A stretch of 64,000 nucleotides of DNA. Origin: Planctomycetota bacterium. Lineage in GTDB: Bacteria; Planctomycetota; Phycisphaerae; Phycisphaerales; UBA1924. The translations under genes were made by a program, and so were the position numbers. Below the pieces are notes generated by a model. The model did no database searches. It was not told the origin of the DNA and worked only from the letters and a program-made list of their open reading frames with translations. Below, piece by piece: positions 8,810 to 22,304 of this stretch (positions are counted from its first letter, which is position 1; each line of letters opens with the position of its first letter). The DNA lies in NCBI GenBank assembly GCA_033763975.1, contig JANRJM010000018.1, positions 1 to 64,000 of the forward strand. Reading direction: 5' to 3'.

Positions 8810-9127
8810 ATGGATCGCCCCGGAGCATCCCGAGCCCTTCCCAAGCCCGCCGCGCGGGTGCTCACCGAGCGCGAATCCGTTGGCGGATGGCGGTACGAAG
8901 TGCTCATCCTCTGGCCCGACGGCGCCGAAACCGCCCACGACGTCACGCTCGGCTGGCGCGACCACGACTACTGGTGCGGCGGGGCCTCGGCGCCTTCCCG
9001 CGTCGTGCAGTCCGTCGTCGAGTACGTGCTCGACCACTGGGACGGCGAGATCCCGCCCCGGTTCGACGCCGCCCGCGTGCGCCGTTGGCTTCCGCGGATC
9101 GACGAAGAACTCCGCGGCACGATCTAG
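8810..9127 (+). CDS. conserved hypothetical protein, 105 aa
   Basis: A small soluble protein with no cysteine clusters or membrane segment. It reads as a compact fold with strands around WRYEVLILWPDG and HDVTLGWRDHDYWCGG and a C-terminal helix pair ending in RRWLPRIDEELRGTI. The high content of Trp, Asp and His and the balanced amino acid mix argue that it is coding, and I recall similar short proteins only from planctomycetes. The ATG at 8810 is the first in-frame start that leaves the 5' region free; no strong ribosome binding site is visible. A TAGGGT element sits about 100 bases upstream. The function is unknown. Confidence 0.6.
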   Translation: MDRPGASRALPKPAARVLTERESVGGWRYEVLILWPDGAETAHDVTLGWRDHDYWCGGASAPSRVVQSVVEYVLDHWDGEIPPRFDAARVRRWLPRIDEELRGTI

Positions 9128-9163
9128 CGACGGGCGTGGGCGTGCATCGCCACTGTTCACCGA

Positions 9164-9760
9164 TCAACCCGCCGGCAACTCCCCGACGCGCTGCACGCCC
9201 GGCCACAACCAGGCGAAGATGCCGCCGGTGACGAGCGCGTAGATCACGCCGTCGATCAGTCGCCCGGGCACCTGCGACCACGGCATGCCGTGCCAGATCG
9301 CCATGGGCAACGCGTAGCCGGCGTGGGCGAGCAACGCGGCGGCCCCGACCGCGCGGAAGACGGCGAGGAACGGCGCACCGGCGGCAAGCCCGGTGCCGGC
9401 GACATACGCCACGAAGACGCCGACGATGAGCAGGTGCGCGAACCACGCGCCGAGGTTCTTGCCCATGCTCGGCGGGCCGCCCTGCACGTAGACGAGCGCC
9501 CAGGGCCCGGCCTTGAGCTTTTCCATCATCGCGCCCTTGTCGGCCATGCCCATGCACCAGGGCAGGAAGTACACGCCCGGCGCGAGGGCGGCGTCGCGCA
9601 GCGCGTCGAGCAGCCGCGGCTCTTTGTCGCCGGGGTTCTTGTAGTCGTGCTTGTGCAGCGGCGTGGCCATCCAGATGAGCGAACTCGCGACGAAGACGCC
9701 GACGGCGCTGGCGAGGATCGGCAGCCAGAGCGAACCAACCGCGACCGCCGCGAGAACCAT
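9164..9760 (-). CDS. conserved hypothetical membrane protein
   Basis: A protein of about 198 residues with four or five membrane segments: an N-terminal helix (PILASAVGVFVASSLIWM), then VYFLPWCMGMA, LLIVGVFVAYVAGTGLAAG, AAALLAHAGYALPMAIW and VIYALVTGGIFAWLWPG. The N-terminal helix followed by a charged segment with HKHDYKNPGDKEPRLLDAL is a pattern I know from uncharacterised membrane proteins of several phyla. The start could be 9760 or 9799 (13 residues longer); neither has a convincing ribosome binding site. No function can be given. Confidence 0.65.
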   Translation of the reverse strand: MVLAAVAVGSLWLPILASAVGVFVASSLIWMATPLHKHDYKNPGDKEPRLLDALRDAALAPGVYFLPWCMGMADKGAMMEKLKAGPWALVYVQGGPPSMGKNLGAWFAHLLIVGVFVAYVAGTGLAAGAPFLAVFRAVGAAALLAHAGYALPMAIWHGMPWSQVPGRLIDGVIYALVTGGIFAWLWPGVQRVGELPAG

Positions 9761-9897
9761 CGGCGCGCCGGACCCGAGCGTGCAGTTGGCGTGCAGCATG
9801 CGGAAAACCCCCGTGCCCGGGCGTCAGCCCGGAGAAACCCGCAGCATCGCAGCGAGTCGTGCGGCTGTCAAGCAGTGTGCGGGCGGGCCCGCGCACC

Positions 9898-13023
<3,126 letters not shown>

Positions 13024-13105
13024 GCTAGGCCGTGCACGGCGAACTGGAAGGTTTTTGTTCGTGCCACGCCCGAGCAGCCCGCCGCGTGAGGAGCGATCGC
13101 ACGGC

Positions 13106-13639
13106 CTAGGACTTCGTGGACTTCCGCGGCGCCTTGCGATTGGCGCGCGTTGCCGCCTTCTTGGCGGCCTTCTTCGTGGCCTTCTTCGCGGGCGTGCGGG
13201 AGGGCTTCGGCGCCGGCGGACGCGGCGATTCCGGGGCGGGTGCGGGGCCCAGCCACTCGAGCCGCCCGCGGCGCTTCACGATGTTCTTGTAATCCCACTG
13301 GAGCAACGCAGCCTTCGCGAGCCAGCGGGCCAGGGCGGCCGTGTCGACCTGGTCGACGGACGTGTAGCGCGCTTCCGCGGCCTTGAAGCTCCCCTCGGGC
13401 TCGAGGCCCGGCTCATCGAACGACTGCCCGCTCCAGAACAGCAGGCGGACGCAGTCCTTGAGTGTGCTGTAGCCCACGATCGGGTTGCCGTCGAGGAACC
13501 AGACCGGGTGGCGGTGCCAGACTTTGTTCTCGGCGCCGGGGAGGTTGCGGTCGATCGTCCGGGCGAGCAGGTCGCAAGTGCGTGCTTCGCTCGCCGATCG
13601 GGCGGCGTTGTACGCGACGGTGTCGTGGTGGATCGGCAT
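13106..13639 (-). CDS. DUF1801-like protein with basic Lys/Ala-rich tail
   Basis: A 177-residue protein. Residues 1-125 resemble the DUF1801 (YdhG-like) fold: NKVWHRHPVWFLDGNPIVGYS, then LKDCVRLLFWSGQSFDEPGLEPEGSFKAAEARY and a final helical part. The last 45 residues are a disordered basic tail (PAKKATKKAAKKAATRANRK) like those of histone H1-like or AlgP-like proteins, which suggests binding to nucleic acid. The ATG at 13639 gives the expected domain start. The gene lies between uvrA and a small membrane protein gene on the same strand; the gaps (82 and 35 bases) allow co-transcription with the upstream small gene. The function is unknown. Confidence 0.7.
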   Translation of the reverse strand: MPIHHDTVAYNAARSASEARTCDLLARTIDRNLPGAENKVWHRHPVWFLDGNPIVGYSTLKDCVRLLFWSGQSFDEPGLEPEGSFKAAEARYTSVDQVDTAALARWLAKAALLQWDYKNIVKRRGRLEWLGPAPAPESPRPPAPKPSRTPAKKATKKAAKKAATRANRKAPRKSTKS

Positions 13640-13674
13640 GCGCTGCTCCGTGATGCGCAGTTCGGCGTGCGAGG

Positions 13675-13899
13675 TTACGGGGCCGTGCCGGCAGGCGTCG
13701 GGCCGGGCGACGCCGCGCCCGGTGGGGGCGGGGTGCTCGAGGTCTGGTGCGCGGGCGGGGGCCCGGGCGGGGCCGGGTTCTGGCGGACCTGCGCCTTGAT
13801 CCACCAGATCATGCCGAGCATCGCGCAGCCGATGGACAGCCCGACGAGGTAGTAGCCGAGGCGCTGGCGAAAGCCGGGCGCGGGACGAAGGTCCGACAT
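13675..13899 (-). CDS. small single-pass membrane protein, 74 aa
   Basis: The N-terminal half contains one membrane helix (LGYYLVGLSIGCAMLGMIWW) after a short cytoplasmic leader MSDLRPAPGFRQR. The C-terminal half is a Pro-rich low-complexity tail. Support for coding comes from the clear helix and from TACACT on the minus strand (13905-13910), which ends five bases before the ATG and could be the -10 of a leaderless transcript. I recall similar small planctomycete proteins of unknown role. Confidence 0.55.
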   Translation of the reverse strand: MSDLRPAPGFRQRLGYYLVGLSIGCAMLGMIWWIKAQVRQNPAPPGPPPAHQTSSTPPPPGAASPGPTPAGTAP

Positions 13900-13951
13900 G
13901 CCGGAGTGTACGGCGTGGGGAATCTGGGCACGGCGCGTGCGGGCGAACCGC

Positions 13952-13979
13952 TTGACAGGTATATCGTATATGGTATCGT
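13952..13979 (+). promoter_or_regulatory. promoter and likely operator of the toxin-antitoxin operon
   Basis: TTGACA (13952-13957) and TATCGT (13974-13979) are 16 bp apart. The spacer is made of A+T-rich repeats (gtatatcgtatatggtatcgt) that stand out from the G+C-rich surroundings and could be bound by the helix-turn-helix antitoxin for autorepression. Confidence 0.65.
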
Positions 13980-14030
13980 GAAGTACGAAAAAGTGATGGA
14001 TCGAAGGATGGCCTCGAGCGGGGGAAACGC

Positions 14031-14294
14031 GTGTTCCGAGCCGTGCTCTCGCGCGAGGTGGTCGGGTGGCTGCGGGCGAGGCCCGCGCTGGTGGAGCCGT
14101 TCGCGGCGGCGTTGGGCAGGGTGCGCTCGGGCGTTGACCTGGGCGAGCCGATCAAAGAACCGGGCTCGAAGTACCTGCTGCGGTTCTTTCGGTTCGGTCG
14201 GGACGGGTCGTACATCGCGGTGTTCGTGTCCGAGGCCGCGACTCGGACGGTGAGGGTGGTGACATGCCGAAGCGTTCGACCGGAGCAGCCGTGA
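14031..14294 (+). CDS. RelE/HigB-family toxin
   Basis: An 87-residue protein with the short alpha-beta fold of RelE/HigB-type toxins: helical VVGWLRARPALVEPFAAAL, then GEPIKEPGSKYLLRFFRFGRDG and a strand-rich end IAVFVSEAATRTVRVVTCR. Such toxins cut mRNA on the ribosome. The start is a GTG at 14031, about 50 bases after the promoter -10, with GGGGGA about ten bases upstream. It overlaps the antitoxin gene by 31 bases, with the toxin first, the gene order of HigBA-type systems. It is among the shorter members but looks intact. Confidence 0.7.
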   Translation: MFRAVLSREVVGWLRARPALVEPFAAALGRVRSGVDLGEPIKEPGSKYLLRFFRFGRDGSYIAVFVSEAATRTVRVVTCRSVRPEQP

Positions 14295-14734
14295 AGTCGC
14301 CCGCCAAGCCATCCGCCAGGCCATCGGCCAAGCCGGGAGCGAAGGCGGGTGTGCAGACCCGCACCAAGCCGACGTCTGCGAGCGGGCACCGGGCGGCGGC
14401 CACGCGCGTGCGGCGCGGAGGCGAGTACGTGCTCGTCCCGACGGCGGAGTACGAGCGGCTCGTCGTCCGCCAGGCGGCCCGCCGCGCGGCGCAGGTGCTG
14501 GACGCGGGCGACGCCGGATGGGTGGACTCCGACGCGGCGCTGACGTCGCTGCGTCGCGGGCGCATCGCGCAGGTGCGCGAAGAACGCGGGCTGACGCAGC
14601 GCGAACTCGGGCGGCTGCTCGGCGTGCCGCAGTCGCGGGTGTCGCGCCTCGAGCGCCACCCGGACTCCACCACGCTGCGGCAGCTCAAGCGCGTGGCCGA
14701 GGCGCTCGGCGTCGAGCCCGCCGACCTGCTGTAA
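14264..14734 (+). CDS. XRE-family antitoxin (HigA-like)
   Basis: A 156-residue protein. The C-terminal 60 residues form an XRE-type helix-turn-helix (RGLTQRELGRLLGVPQSRVSRLE) followed by LKRVAEALGVEPADLL. A central segment (GGEYVLVPTAEYERLV) is of the kind that contacts the toxin in RelB/Phd-type antitoxins. The first 45 residues are Lys/Ala/Pro-rich and basic, which is unusual for an antitoxin and may be a DNA-binding tail. It should neutralise the toxin coded just upstream and repress the shared promoter at its A+T-rich repeats. Confidence 0.78.
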   Translation: MPKRSTGAAVKSPAKPSARPSAKPGAKAGVQTRTKPTSASGHRAAATRVRRGGEYVLVPTAEYERLVVRQAARRAAQVLDAGDAGWVDSDAALTSLRRGRIAQVREERGLTQRELGRLLGVPQSRVSRLERHPDSTTLRQLKRVAEALGVEPADLL

Positions 14735-14761
14735 CCGGCGACGTCGCGAGCGAAGCGTGAG

Positions 14762-15406
14762 TCATCGCCTGCGGCGAAGTGCCGTGAGCGTACCCATCAG
14801 GAGCAGGCCCGTTGTCCCGACCGACGGCACCACCGCGACCTCGAACTGCCCCGTGCCGCCGATGAAGCCCATCATGCTGCCGCTTTGAAACCTGATCGAC
14901 GCCTGATAGGAGCCGGGCCCAATCACGCCGGAGACGGTTTCATTCCGATCGGTTGCGAAGTTCACGATGTCGGCGCCGCCGAAGTACGAAAGTTTGAAAT
15001 AGCCGTATCCGAACCAAGCCTCGGATACTGTGCTGGAAAAAGTGAACGTATGCACGTGAATGAGATCGAAGTTCACTCGTATCTCGGTTGGCGTTTGACC
15101 GCCGCCATGTCCGGCGCCGCCGCCGATGGAGCTCCAGCCATCGATGAAGAACATCGATTCGTTGACCCAAGAAAACTGGCTGGCTCTCCCGGATGCACCT
15201 GCGGTGCTCTGTATTGCCGCCGACCATGGGTCGAGCGAGTTCGTCTCCTGTGTTTCGCTGAAACTCCCGGGGTTCGCGGAGCCGCCGTACGTTGAGACGG
15301 TGACGTAGCTGTATCTGGAGAGATTCAGCATGCTGGCGCGAGCCTGAACGGCAGCGCCCGCGAGTACGAATCCGACAACACATCCCAGGCGAGACGAGCG
15401 GTTCAT
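14762..15406 (-). CDS. secreted protein with PEP-CTERM-like tail
   Basis: A 214-residue exported protein. A signal peptide (GCVVGFVLAGAAVQARA) is followed by a strand-rich body with many Ser, Thr, Gly and aromatic residues and no known domain. The tail, VVPSVGTTGLLLMGTLTALRRRR, is a sorting signal of the type seen at 1402, 45341 and 46280. The ATG at 15406 has GGAGG five bases upstream. Codon use is visibly less G+C-rich than in the neighbours, which may mean recent acquisition or weak codon selection. It has its own promoter and lies tail-to-tail with the antitoxin gene. Confidence 0.8.
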   Translation of the reverse strand: MNRSSRLGCVVGFVLAGAAVQARASMLNLSRYSYVTVSTYGGSANPGSFSETQETNSLDPWSAAIQSTAGASGRASQFSWVNESMFFIDGWSSIGGGAGHGGGQTPTEIRVNFDLIHVHTFTFSSTVSEAWFGYGYFKLSYFGGADIVNFATDRNETVSGVIGPGSYQASIRFQSGSMMGFIGGTGQFEVAVVPSVGTTGLLLMGTLTALRRRR

Positions 15407-15436
15407 GAGTTCCTCCGCCTGTCTCTCTCGTGCGTC

Positions 15437-15465
15437 AGAATACTTGAGCGCACCCATGCGTGCAA
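15437..15465 (-). promoter_or_regulatory. sigma-70 promoter of the secreted protein gene
   Basis: On the minus strand TTGCAC (15460-15465) and TATTCT (15437-15442) are separated by 17 bp. Transcription would begin near 15430, giving a leader of about 25 bases that contains GGAGG. Confidence 0.7.
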
Positions 15466-15564
15466 GCATCACGCCGTTGCGTCGTGCTAAGAATCATCAA
15501 ACGCAGTGTTCGTCACCCGTACGGAGTTCAGCGGGCTCGAGCGACCGTCGTTGCGCCGTCCGCG

Positions 15565-17796
<2,232 letters not shown>

Positions 17797-17844
17797 CGGC
17801 GGAGGGTAGCGGGGGAGAGGCCGTCGCCCGCCCGCACGGCACGG

Positions 17845-18750
17845 TCAGCGGGCGCTCGACTTCACACGGGACGCGAGCCACGCGCTCTCGCACACGGCAC
17901 AGCGGACCATGAGCCCGCGCCGCCGCCCGCTCGTGTGAAGATCGGTCAGGCAACTGGGGCACACACCCCTGCGCAGCGCGATGTCGCATCGGTCTCGCCA
18001 CGGGAACGGCACTAGAAACGGGAAGACAGCGCCGGCGAACGTGCTCATCGCGATGACCATCCACCAACCGGGCGGCAGCCCCGGGGCGAACAGCCTGACG
18101 GCGCCGACGCCGAGCGCACCCGCGAGCAACACGACGCCGCTCACCCGCAGTCGATATCGCAGCTGATGCGTGCAGCAGGCGTCGAAAATCGCCGAGTTCA
18201 GCCGTGACCCTTCCCACCTGTCATGGAGCTCTCGCACCAGGAACACGCGGACGGGCGTGCGCTCGTCGTCGCAACCATCCCAGCGCGGAAGCGTCATCGG
18301 CGCTCCCGTCGCCTTCGCGGCGAGTTGCCCGCATTCCGGGCAGCGCCGACTGGGCAGATCGACCATCAAGTACCCGCAACCCGGGCAGAGGTCGTCTTTC
18401 GGCGGCTCCGAACCGCTGCGGGTTGCCTGTCGATCCGGTCGCCACGCGTGCCCGCACGTCGGGCACTCCCGGTTGCCATCGGGGGCGACGGGCCGATCGT
18501 CGAGGGGCGTCCCGCACCGCCCGCACAGGCCGTGCGTGCAGAACTGGGACGCGATGAACTTGGCCGGCACACTGATTCCGTGAGGCTTCGGGATGATGAT
18601 GACAATGAACACGCACAGGCCGACGAACACCGCGTCGACGTTCGCGTACCACAAGAGTATCGTGAAGAAGGAGAGCGGCAGCAATACCGCGGTAGCCCCC
18701 GTCGCCAGCGGCAGAGTCGTGAGCAGATGTCGAAGCCCCGAGTGTTTCAA
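17845..18750 (-). CDS. membrane protein with three zinc-ribbon CXXC pairs
   Basis: A 301-residue protein with two N-terminal membrane helices (ATAVLLPLSFFTILLWYA, AVFVGLCVFIVIIIP), a zinc-ribbon region with CGRC...CPTC and CPGC...CPEC, two more helices (VSGVVLLAGALGVGAVRLF, WWMVIAMSTFAGAVFPFLV) and a C-terminal zinc ribbon CPSC...CAVC. This layout of repeated zinc ribbons between membrane helices is common in uncharacterised planctomycete proteins. The ribbons should lie in the cytoplasm and may bind protein or nucleic acid. The base composition is slightly less extreme than in the neighbours. No function can be given. Confidence 0.7.
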   Translation of the reverse strand: MKHSGLRHLLTTLPLATGATAVLLPLSFFTILLWYANVDAVFVGLCVFIVIIIPKPHGISVPAKFIASQFCTHGLCGRCGTPLDDRPVAPDGNRECPTCGHAWRPDRQATRSGSEPPKDDLCPGCGYLMVDLPSRRCPECGQLAAKATGAPMTLPRWDGCDDERTPVRVFLVRELHDRWEGSRLNSAIFDACCTHQLRYRLRVSGVVLLAGALGVGAVRLFAPGLPPGWWMVIAMSTFAGAVFPFLVPFPWRDRCDIALRRGVCPSCLTDLHTSGRRRGLMVRCAVCESAWLASRVKSSAR

Positions 18751-18921
18751 TCCGACCTAATCCAGCGCTCGCAGCAGTTCTCGACGCGGCGCCAAATAAC
18801 ACAACTGTCCTCGATCGTCCCTGAACGGGAACGTGAGCGGTGAACGAGTCTGGCGGAACGGATTCCACACGCGGGCGCACAGCATACCGCGCCCGCCGGC
18901 GGGATCGGTTTACCATCCCCC

Positions 18922-20187
18922 ATGCTCCGCGTCCTCTACATCGACATGAACTCCTACTTCGCCTCGGTGGAGCAGCACTTCCGCCCCGAGCTGCGCGGCA
19001 AGCCCATCGCCGTCGTCCCCGTCGAGGCCGACACCACCTCCTGCATCGCCGCCAGCTACCCCGCGAAGGCGTACGGCGTGCGCACCGGCACGAAGGTCGG
19101 CGACGCCAAGCGCATGTGCCCGGGGCTCATCCTCGTCCGTGGGCGCCCCGACCTGTACGTCCGCGTGCACCACGAGGTCCTCGCGGCGATCGACACCGTG
19201 CTGCCCGTGCACGCGGTGCACTCGATCGACGAGTGCTCGTGCCGCCTCGTCGAGGCCGAGCGTTCGCCCGGCGCGGCGGAGGCAATCGGGCATCGCGTCA
19301 AGCGCGCCATCACCACGCGCGTGGGCGAGTGCCTCACCTCGTCCGTGGGCGTGGCCCCCAACCGCTTCCTCGCGAAGGTCGCCGCCGACCTGCACAAGCC
19401 CGACGGCCTCACCATCCTCGACGACGCCGACATCCCCGCCCGCCTCCTGCACCTGGCGATCACCGACCTGCCCGGCATCGGCCCGAAGATGCGCGTGCGT
19501 CTTGATCGCGCGGGCGTGCGGACGATTTCCGATCTCTACGCCCTCGACGAAGCCGGGCTGCGGCGCGCCTGGGGCAGCGTGGTCGGCGCGGAGTGGTACT
19601 ACCTGCTGCGCGGGCTGCCCGTGAACGACCCCTTCGACGGGCCGCGTCCGCGACGCACCATCGGGCACTCGCACGTGCTCGGCCCCGACAGCCGCGACGA
19701 GCATCGCGCCCGCCAGGTGGGCGTGCGCCTGCTCACGAAGGTCGGGCAGCGGGCGAGACACCTTGGTTACGTCGCCGAGTGGCTCACGCTCTCGCTGCGA
19801 TACCTCCGCTCGCGCGAGGACCGGCTGCACGCGCCCGACTCGGGCCCGCCCGAACGCTGGCACGATCGCGCCTCGCTCGCGGGCGCGGCCGACGCCGAAG
19901 CGCTCCTCCGCGCCTTCGCGTCCATGTGGGCCAGACGCCCGCCCGGGCACCTGCTGCAGATCGGCGTCACGCTCCACGACCTCGCGCGGCGCGAGGCCGC
20001 CACGCCGTCGCTCTTTGACGCGGCCCGGCGCGACGGGCGTCTGTCGTCGGCGATCGACCGCATCAACCAGCGGTTCGGCGCCGACGCCGTCTACCCCGCC
20101 GCGATGCACGAGGCGCGCAAGTCCGCGCCCCGGCGCATCGCGTTCGGCAACATCCCGGACCTGGGCCTGCCGGACTTGGAAGACTGA
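18922..20187 (+). CDS. dinB: Y-family DNA polymerase (DinB / Pol IV-like)
   Basis: A translesion polymerase of 421 residues. The catalytic acidic residues are present: D8 in YIDMNSYFASVE and D103-E104 in SIDE. The finger and palm segments (AASYPAKAYGVRTG, SSVGVAPNRFLAKVAADLHKPDG) and the helix-hairpin-helix thumb (ITDLPGIGPKMRVRLDRAG) are clear, followed by a little-finger domain and a C-terminal extension of about 60 residues. There is no beta-clamp motif that I can assign with confidence. TACCAT (18911-18916) ends five bases before the ATG, which suggests a leaderless transcript. No imuA-like or SOS-type partner gene is adjacent. Confidence 0.92.
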   Translation: MLRVLYIDMNSYFASVEQHFRPELRGKPIAVVPVEADTTSCIAASYPAKAYGVRTGTKVGDAKRMCPGLILVRGRPDLYVRVHHEVLAAIDTVLPVHAVHSIDECSCRLVEAERSPGAAEAIGHRVKRAITTRVGECLTSSVGVAPNRFLAKVAADLHKPDGLTILDDADIPARLLHLAITDLPGIGPKMRVRLDRAGVRTISDLYALDEAGLRRAWGSVVGAEWYYLLRGLPVNDPFDGPRPRRTIGHSHVLGPDSRDEHRARQVGVRLLTKVGQRARHLGYVAEWLTLSLRYLRSREDRLHAPDSGPPERWHDRASLAGAADAEALLRAFASMWARRPPGHLLQIGVTLHDLARREAATPSLFDAARRDGRLSSAIDRINQRFGADAVYPAAMHEARKSAPRRIAFGNIPDLGLPDLED

Positions 20188-20204
20188 CGGCGCACCCGCG
20201 CCGG

Positions 20205-20987
20205 CTACCGCTCTTTCCGGGGGTTCTCGCGCGGGGCCCCGTCGGCGTATTCCCACACGATGACCTGCAGCTTCTGCCGCCCCCAGCGACGTGCCCGCTC
20301 ATGCGTCGGGTACAGCACATCCAGGCGGCGGCCCTTGATCGCCCCGCCGCAGTCCAGCACCGGCACGATCCGCCCGTTGTCGTACCCGGGGATCGTCAGC
20401 ATCGAGCCGTACGGCAGGACCTTCGGGTCCGCCGCGACCAGCGCGTGCCCGTTCGTCTCCACCGAGTGCAGCGTGGCGGTCTTCCCGTCGGCCGAATCGC
20501 CGCACGAGCGCCAGTCCGGCGAGTACGCCGTCACCACCATCTCCATCACGCGCGCCGGGCGCACGGGACGCCCGTTGAACCACCGCACGTTCGGGTCGGT
20601 GCTGTACACGCCCGCGGGCAGCCGCGGCCCCGGCTCGTCGGCCCGGGCTGGGTCTGGCTTCTGCGCGCCTTCGGAAGTCGCCTCGGGCTTGGGAGGCAGA
20701 TCGGCCTGCGACCACGCCCCTTCGCCGTGCGTCGGTGCGGCTTCCGCACGCGGCTCGCCCAGCGTCACCAGCCGCACCGGCATGATCGGCACGCCGCCCG
20801 CTTCCGGCAGCGACAACGATGCCAGCGGCACAGGCCGCTTGCCCGATTCCTTGGCCAGGATGGCCGAACCGGCAACGCCCAGGACGAGCGTTGCCGCGCC
20901 GACGGCCTTGAGCGCCGGCACCCGCCACTTCCGGAGCCGCGCAATCACGCGTTTGGCACGCGCCGCGCGGGGCGATCGAGTCTTCAC
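20205..20987 (-). CDS. 3D-domain protein (double-psi beta-barrel, MltA-like)
   Basis: A 260-residue protein with a basic N-terminus, a membrane anchor (AVGAATLVLGVAGSAILA), a low-complexity linker and a C-terminal 3D domain. The domain shows VTAYSP, SADGKTATL, DPKVLPYGSMLTIPGY, VLDCGGAIKGRRLDVLY with the three conserved Asp residues. 3D domains occur in cell-wall lytic transglycosylases and resuscitation factors, so the protein probably acts on peptidoglycan outside the membrane. The start is the GTG at 20987, with GGAGG six bases upstream. The gene is convergent with dinB, with 17 bases between stops. Confidence 0.82.
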   Translation of the reverse strand: MKTRSPRAARAKRVIARLRKWRVPALKAVGAATLVLGVAGSAILAKESGKRPVPLASLSLPEAGGVPIMPVRLVTLGEPRAEAAPTHGEGAWSQADLPPKPEATSEGAQKPDPARADEPGPRLPAGVYSTDPNVRWFNGRPVRPARVMEMVVTAYSPDWRSCGDSADGKTATLHSVETNGHALVAADPKVLPYGSMLTIPGYDNGRIVPVLDCGGAIKGRRLDVLYPTHERARRWGRQKLQVIVWEYADGAPRENPRKER

Positions 20988-21399
20988 CGCCCACCTCCAC
21001 GTGTCGGGCACCTCTCGCCTGCCCGGGCCCACCAGCCCGGACCGGCTCGATCAAGGTTGCCCAACCCACCACACGGCGCGAAGTCTAACCGACAGGCTTC
21101 GCGCACCGCACATACGTCAGCAGGTCCGGCGCAAGAACCCGGAAAAATCCCGGGTACGGAACCGCTGCCACGACGGGGTGGAAGATAGCCCGGGTAGGCA
21201 TGGGCGGCACTCGTAACTCGAAATACCAGCGAACTTTGCGTCAATCTCCCCCGCACAGACCCTACACGCCGCGCAGACAGAATCCGGCCATTGAGGAAAA
21301 CACCCAGAGGCTGCGTCTGAGAATCAGACGCAATCGAACAAAATACAACCGACAGACGTACCATCGCAGCCCCAATCATGGGGCAGGAGGACGATCGCC
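20988..21399. other. 412-bp intergenic region between the divergent 3D-protein and htpX genes
   Basis: It holds at least three hairpins. One is an 8-bp perfect stem, gcgcgaag/cttcgcgc, at 21076-21104 with a 13-base loop. Another is gcgtctga-gaa-tcagacgc at 21313-21331. The third, gcccc/ggggc at 21369-21384, lies directly in front of the htpX ribosome binding site GCAGGAGG. The base composition falls near 21280-21360. I could not match it to a known riboswitch; I see no coding region. Confidence 0.55.
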
Positions 21400-22260
21400 A
21401 TGACCCGGTTCATCAACAACGTCAAGACGGCGCTGCTGATGGGCGGCCTGATGGGGCTGTGCCTCGCCGTCGGTAGCCAGTTCGGCCAGCAGGGCCTCAT
21501 CCTCGCGCTGATCTTCGGCGGGCTCATGAACGTCGGCGCCTGGTTCTTCTCCGACACCATCGCGCTGCGCGCCATGGGCGCCCAGGAAGTCGGCCCCGAC
21601 ACGCCCGGCGCCGGGGGCGAACTCTACCGCATGGTGGACGAACTCCGCCAGCGCGCGGGCCTGCCCATGCCCAAGGTCTGCATCTGCCCGCACGAAGCGC
21701 CCAACGCGTTCGCGACGGGGCGTTCGCCGTCGAAGGCCGCCGTCGCTGTGACCGAGGGCGCGCTCCGCGTGCTGAACTACGAGGAACTGCGGGGCGTGAT
21801 GGCGCACGAACTGGCGCACGTCAAGAACCGCGACACGCTGACGAGCTGCATCGCCGCGACGGTGTCGGGCGTGCTGGCGTACCTCGCCCACTTCGGGATG
21901 TTCCTGGGCGGGCGGCGCGACAGCAACCCGCTGATCATGCTCGCGACGGTGATCCTCGCGGCGATCGGCGCCGCGCTCATCAAGGCCATGATCTCCCGCA
22001 GCCGCGAGTACGTCGCCGATCACGACGGCGCGGTGATCGCCGGCTCGCCCCGCGGCCTGATGTCCGCGCTCCAGCGCCTCGAGGCGTACAACCAGCGCAT
22101 CCCGCTCGACAACCCCAACCCGGCGCAGAACAACCTCTTCATCGTCGAGCCCCTCACCGGGGCCAGCACGGTGCTCCGCCTCTTCGCCAGCCACCCGCCC
22201 ATGGAGAAGCGCATCGCGGCGTTGGCGCGCCAAGAGCAGGAAATGGCCCGGGCGGCGTAG
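21400..22260 (+). CDS. htpX: M48 family membrane metalloprotease HtpX
   Basis: HtpX degrades damaged membrane proteins in the inner membrane. The 286-residue protein has two N-terminal membrane helices (ALLMGGLMGLCLAVGS, LILALIFGGLMNVGAWFF), the zinc motif HELAH at residues 136-140, two further helices, and the third zinc ligand E203 in SREYVADHDG. The start at 21400 has a strong GCAGGAGG site; a hairpin (21369-21384) abuts it and may influence translation. The long upstream region could hold stress-dependent control, but I recognise no heat-shock box. Confidence 0.93.
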   Translation: MTRFINNVKTALLMGGLMGLCLAVGSQFGQQGLILALIFGGLMNVGAWFFSDTIALRAMGAQEVGPDTPGAGGELYRMVDELRQRAGLPMPKVCICPHEAPNAFATGRSPSKAAVAVTEGALRVLNYEELRGVMAHELAHVKNRDTLTSCIAATVSGVLAYLAHFGMFLGGRRDSNPLIMLATVILAAIGAALIKAMISRSREYVADHDGAVIAGSPRGLMSALQRLEAYNQRIPLDNPNPAQNNLFIVEPLTGASTVLRLFASHPPMEKRIAALARQEQEMARAA

Positions 22261-22304
22261 ACGGGTCAGAGGGCGGTCCGGCTGGCCGCCGTCGCCTCGC
22301 GTCG

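Noticed and set aside
20988-21215. c-di-AMP (ydaO-type) riboswitch before the 3D-domain gene
   Set aside because: Such riboswitches often precede wall-lytic genes, but the conserved core sequences could not be found on the minus strand; only an 8-bp hairpin is present.
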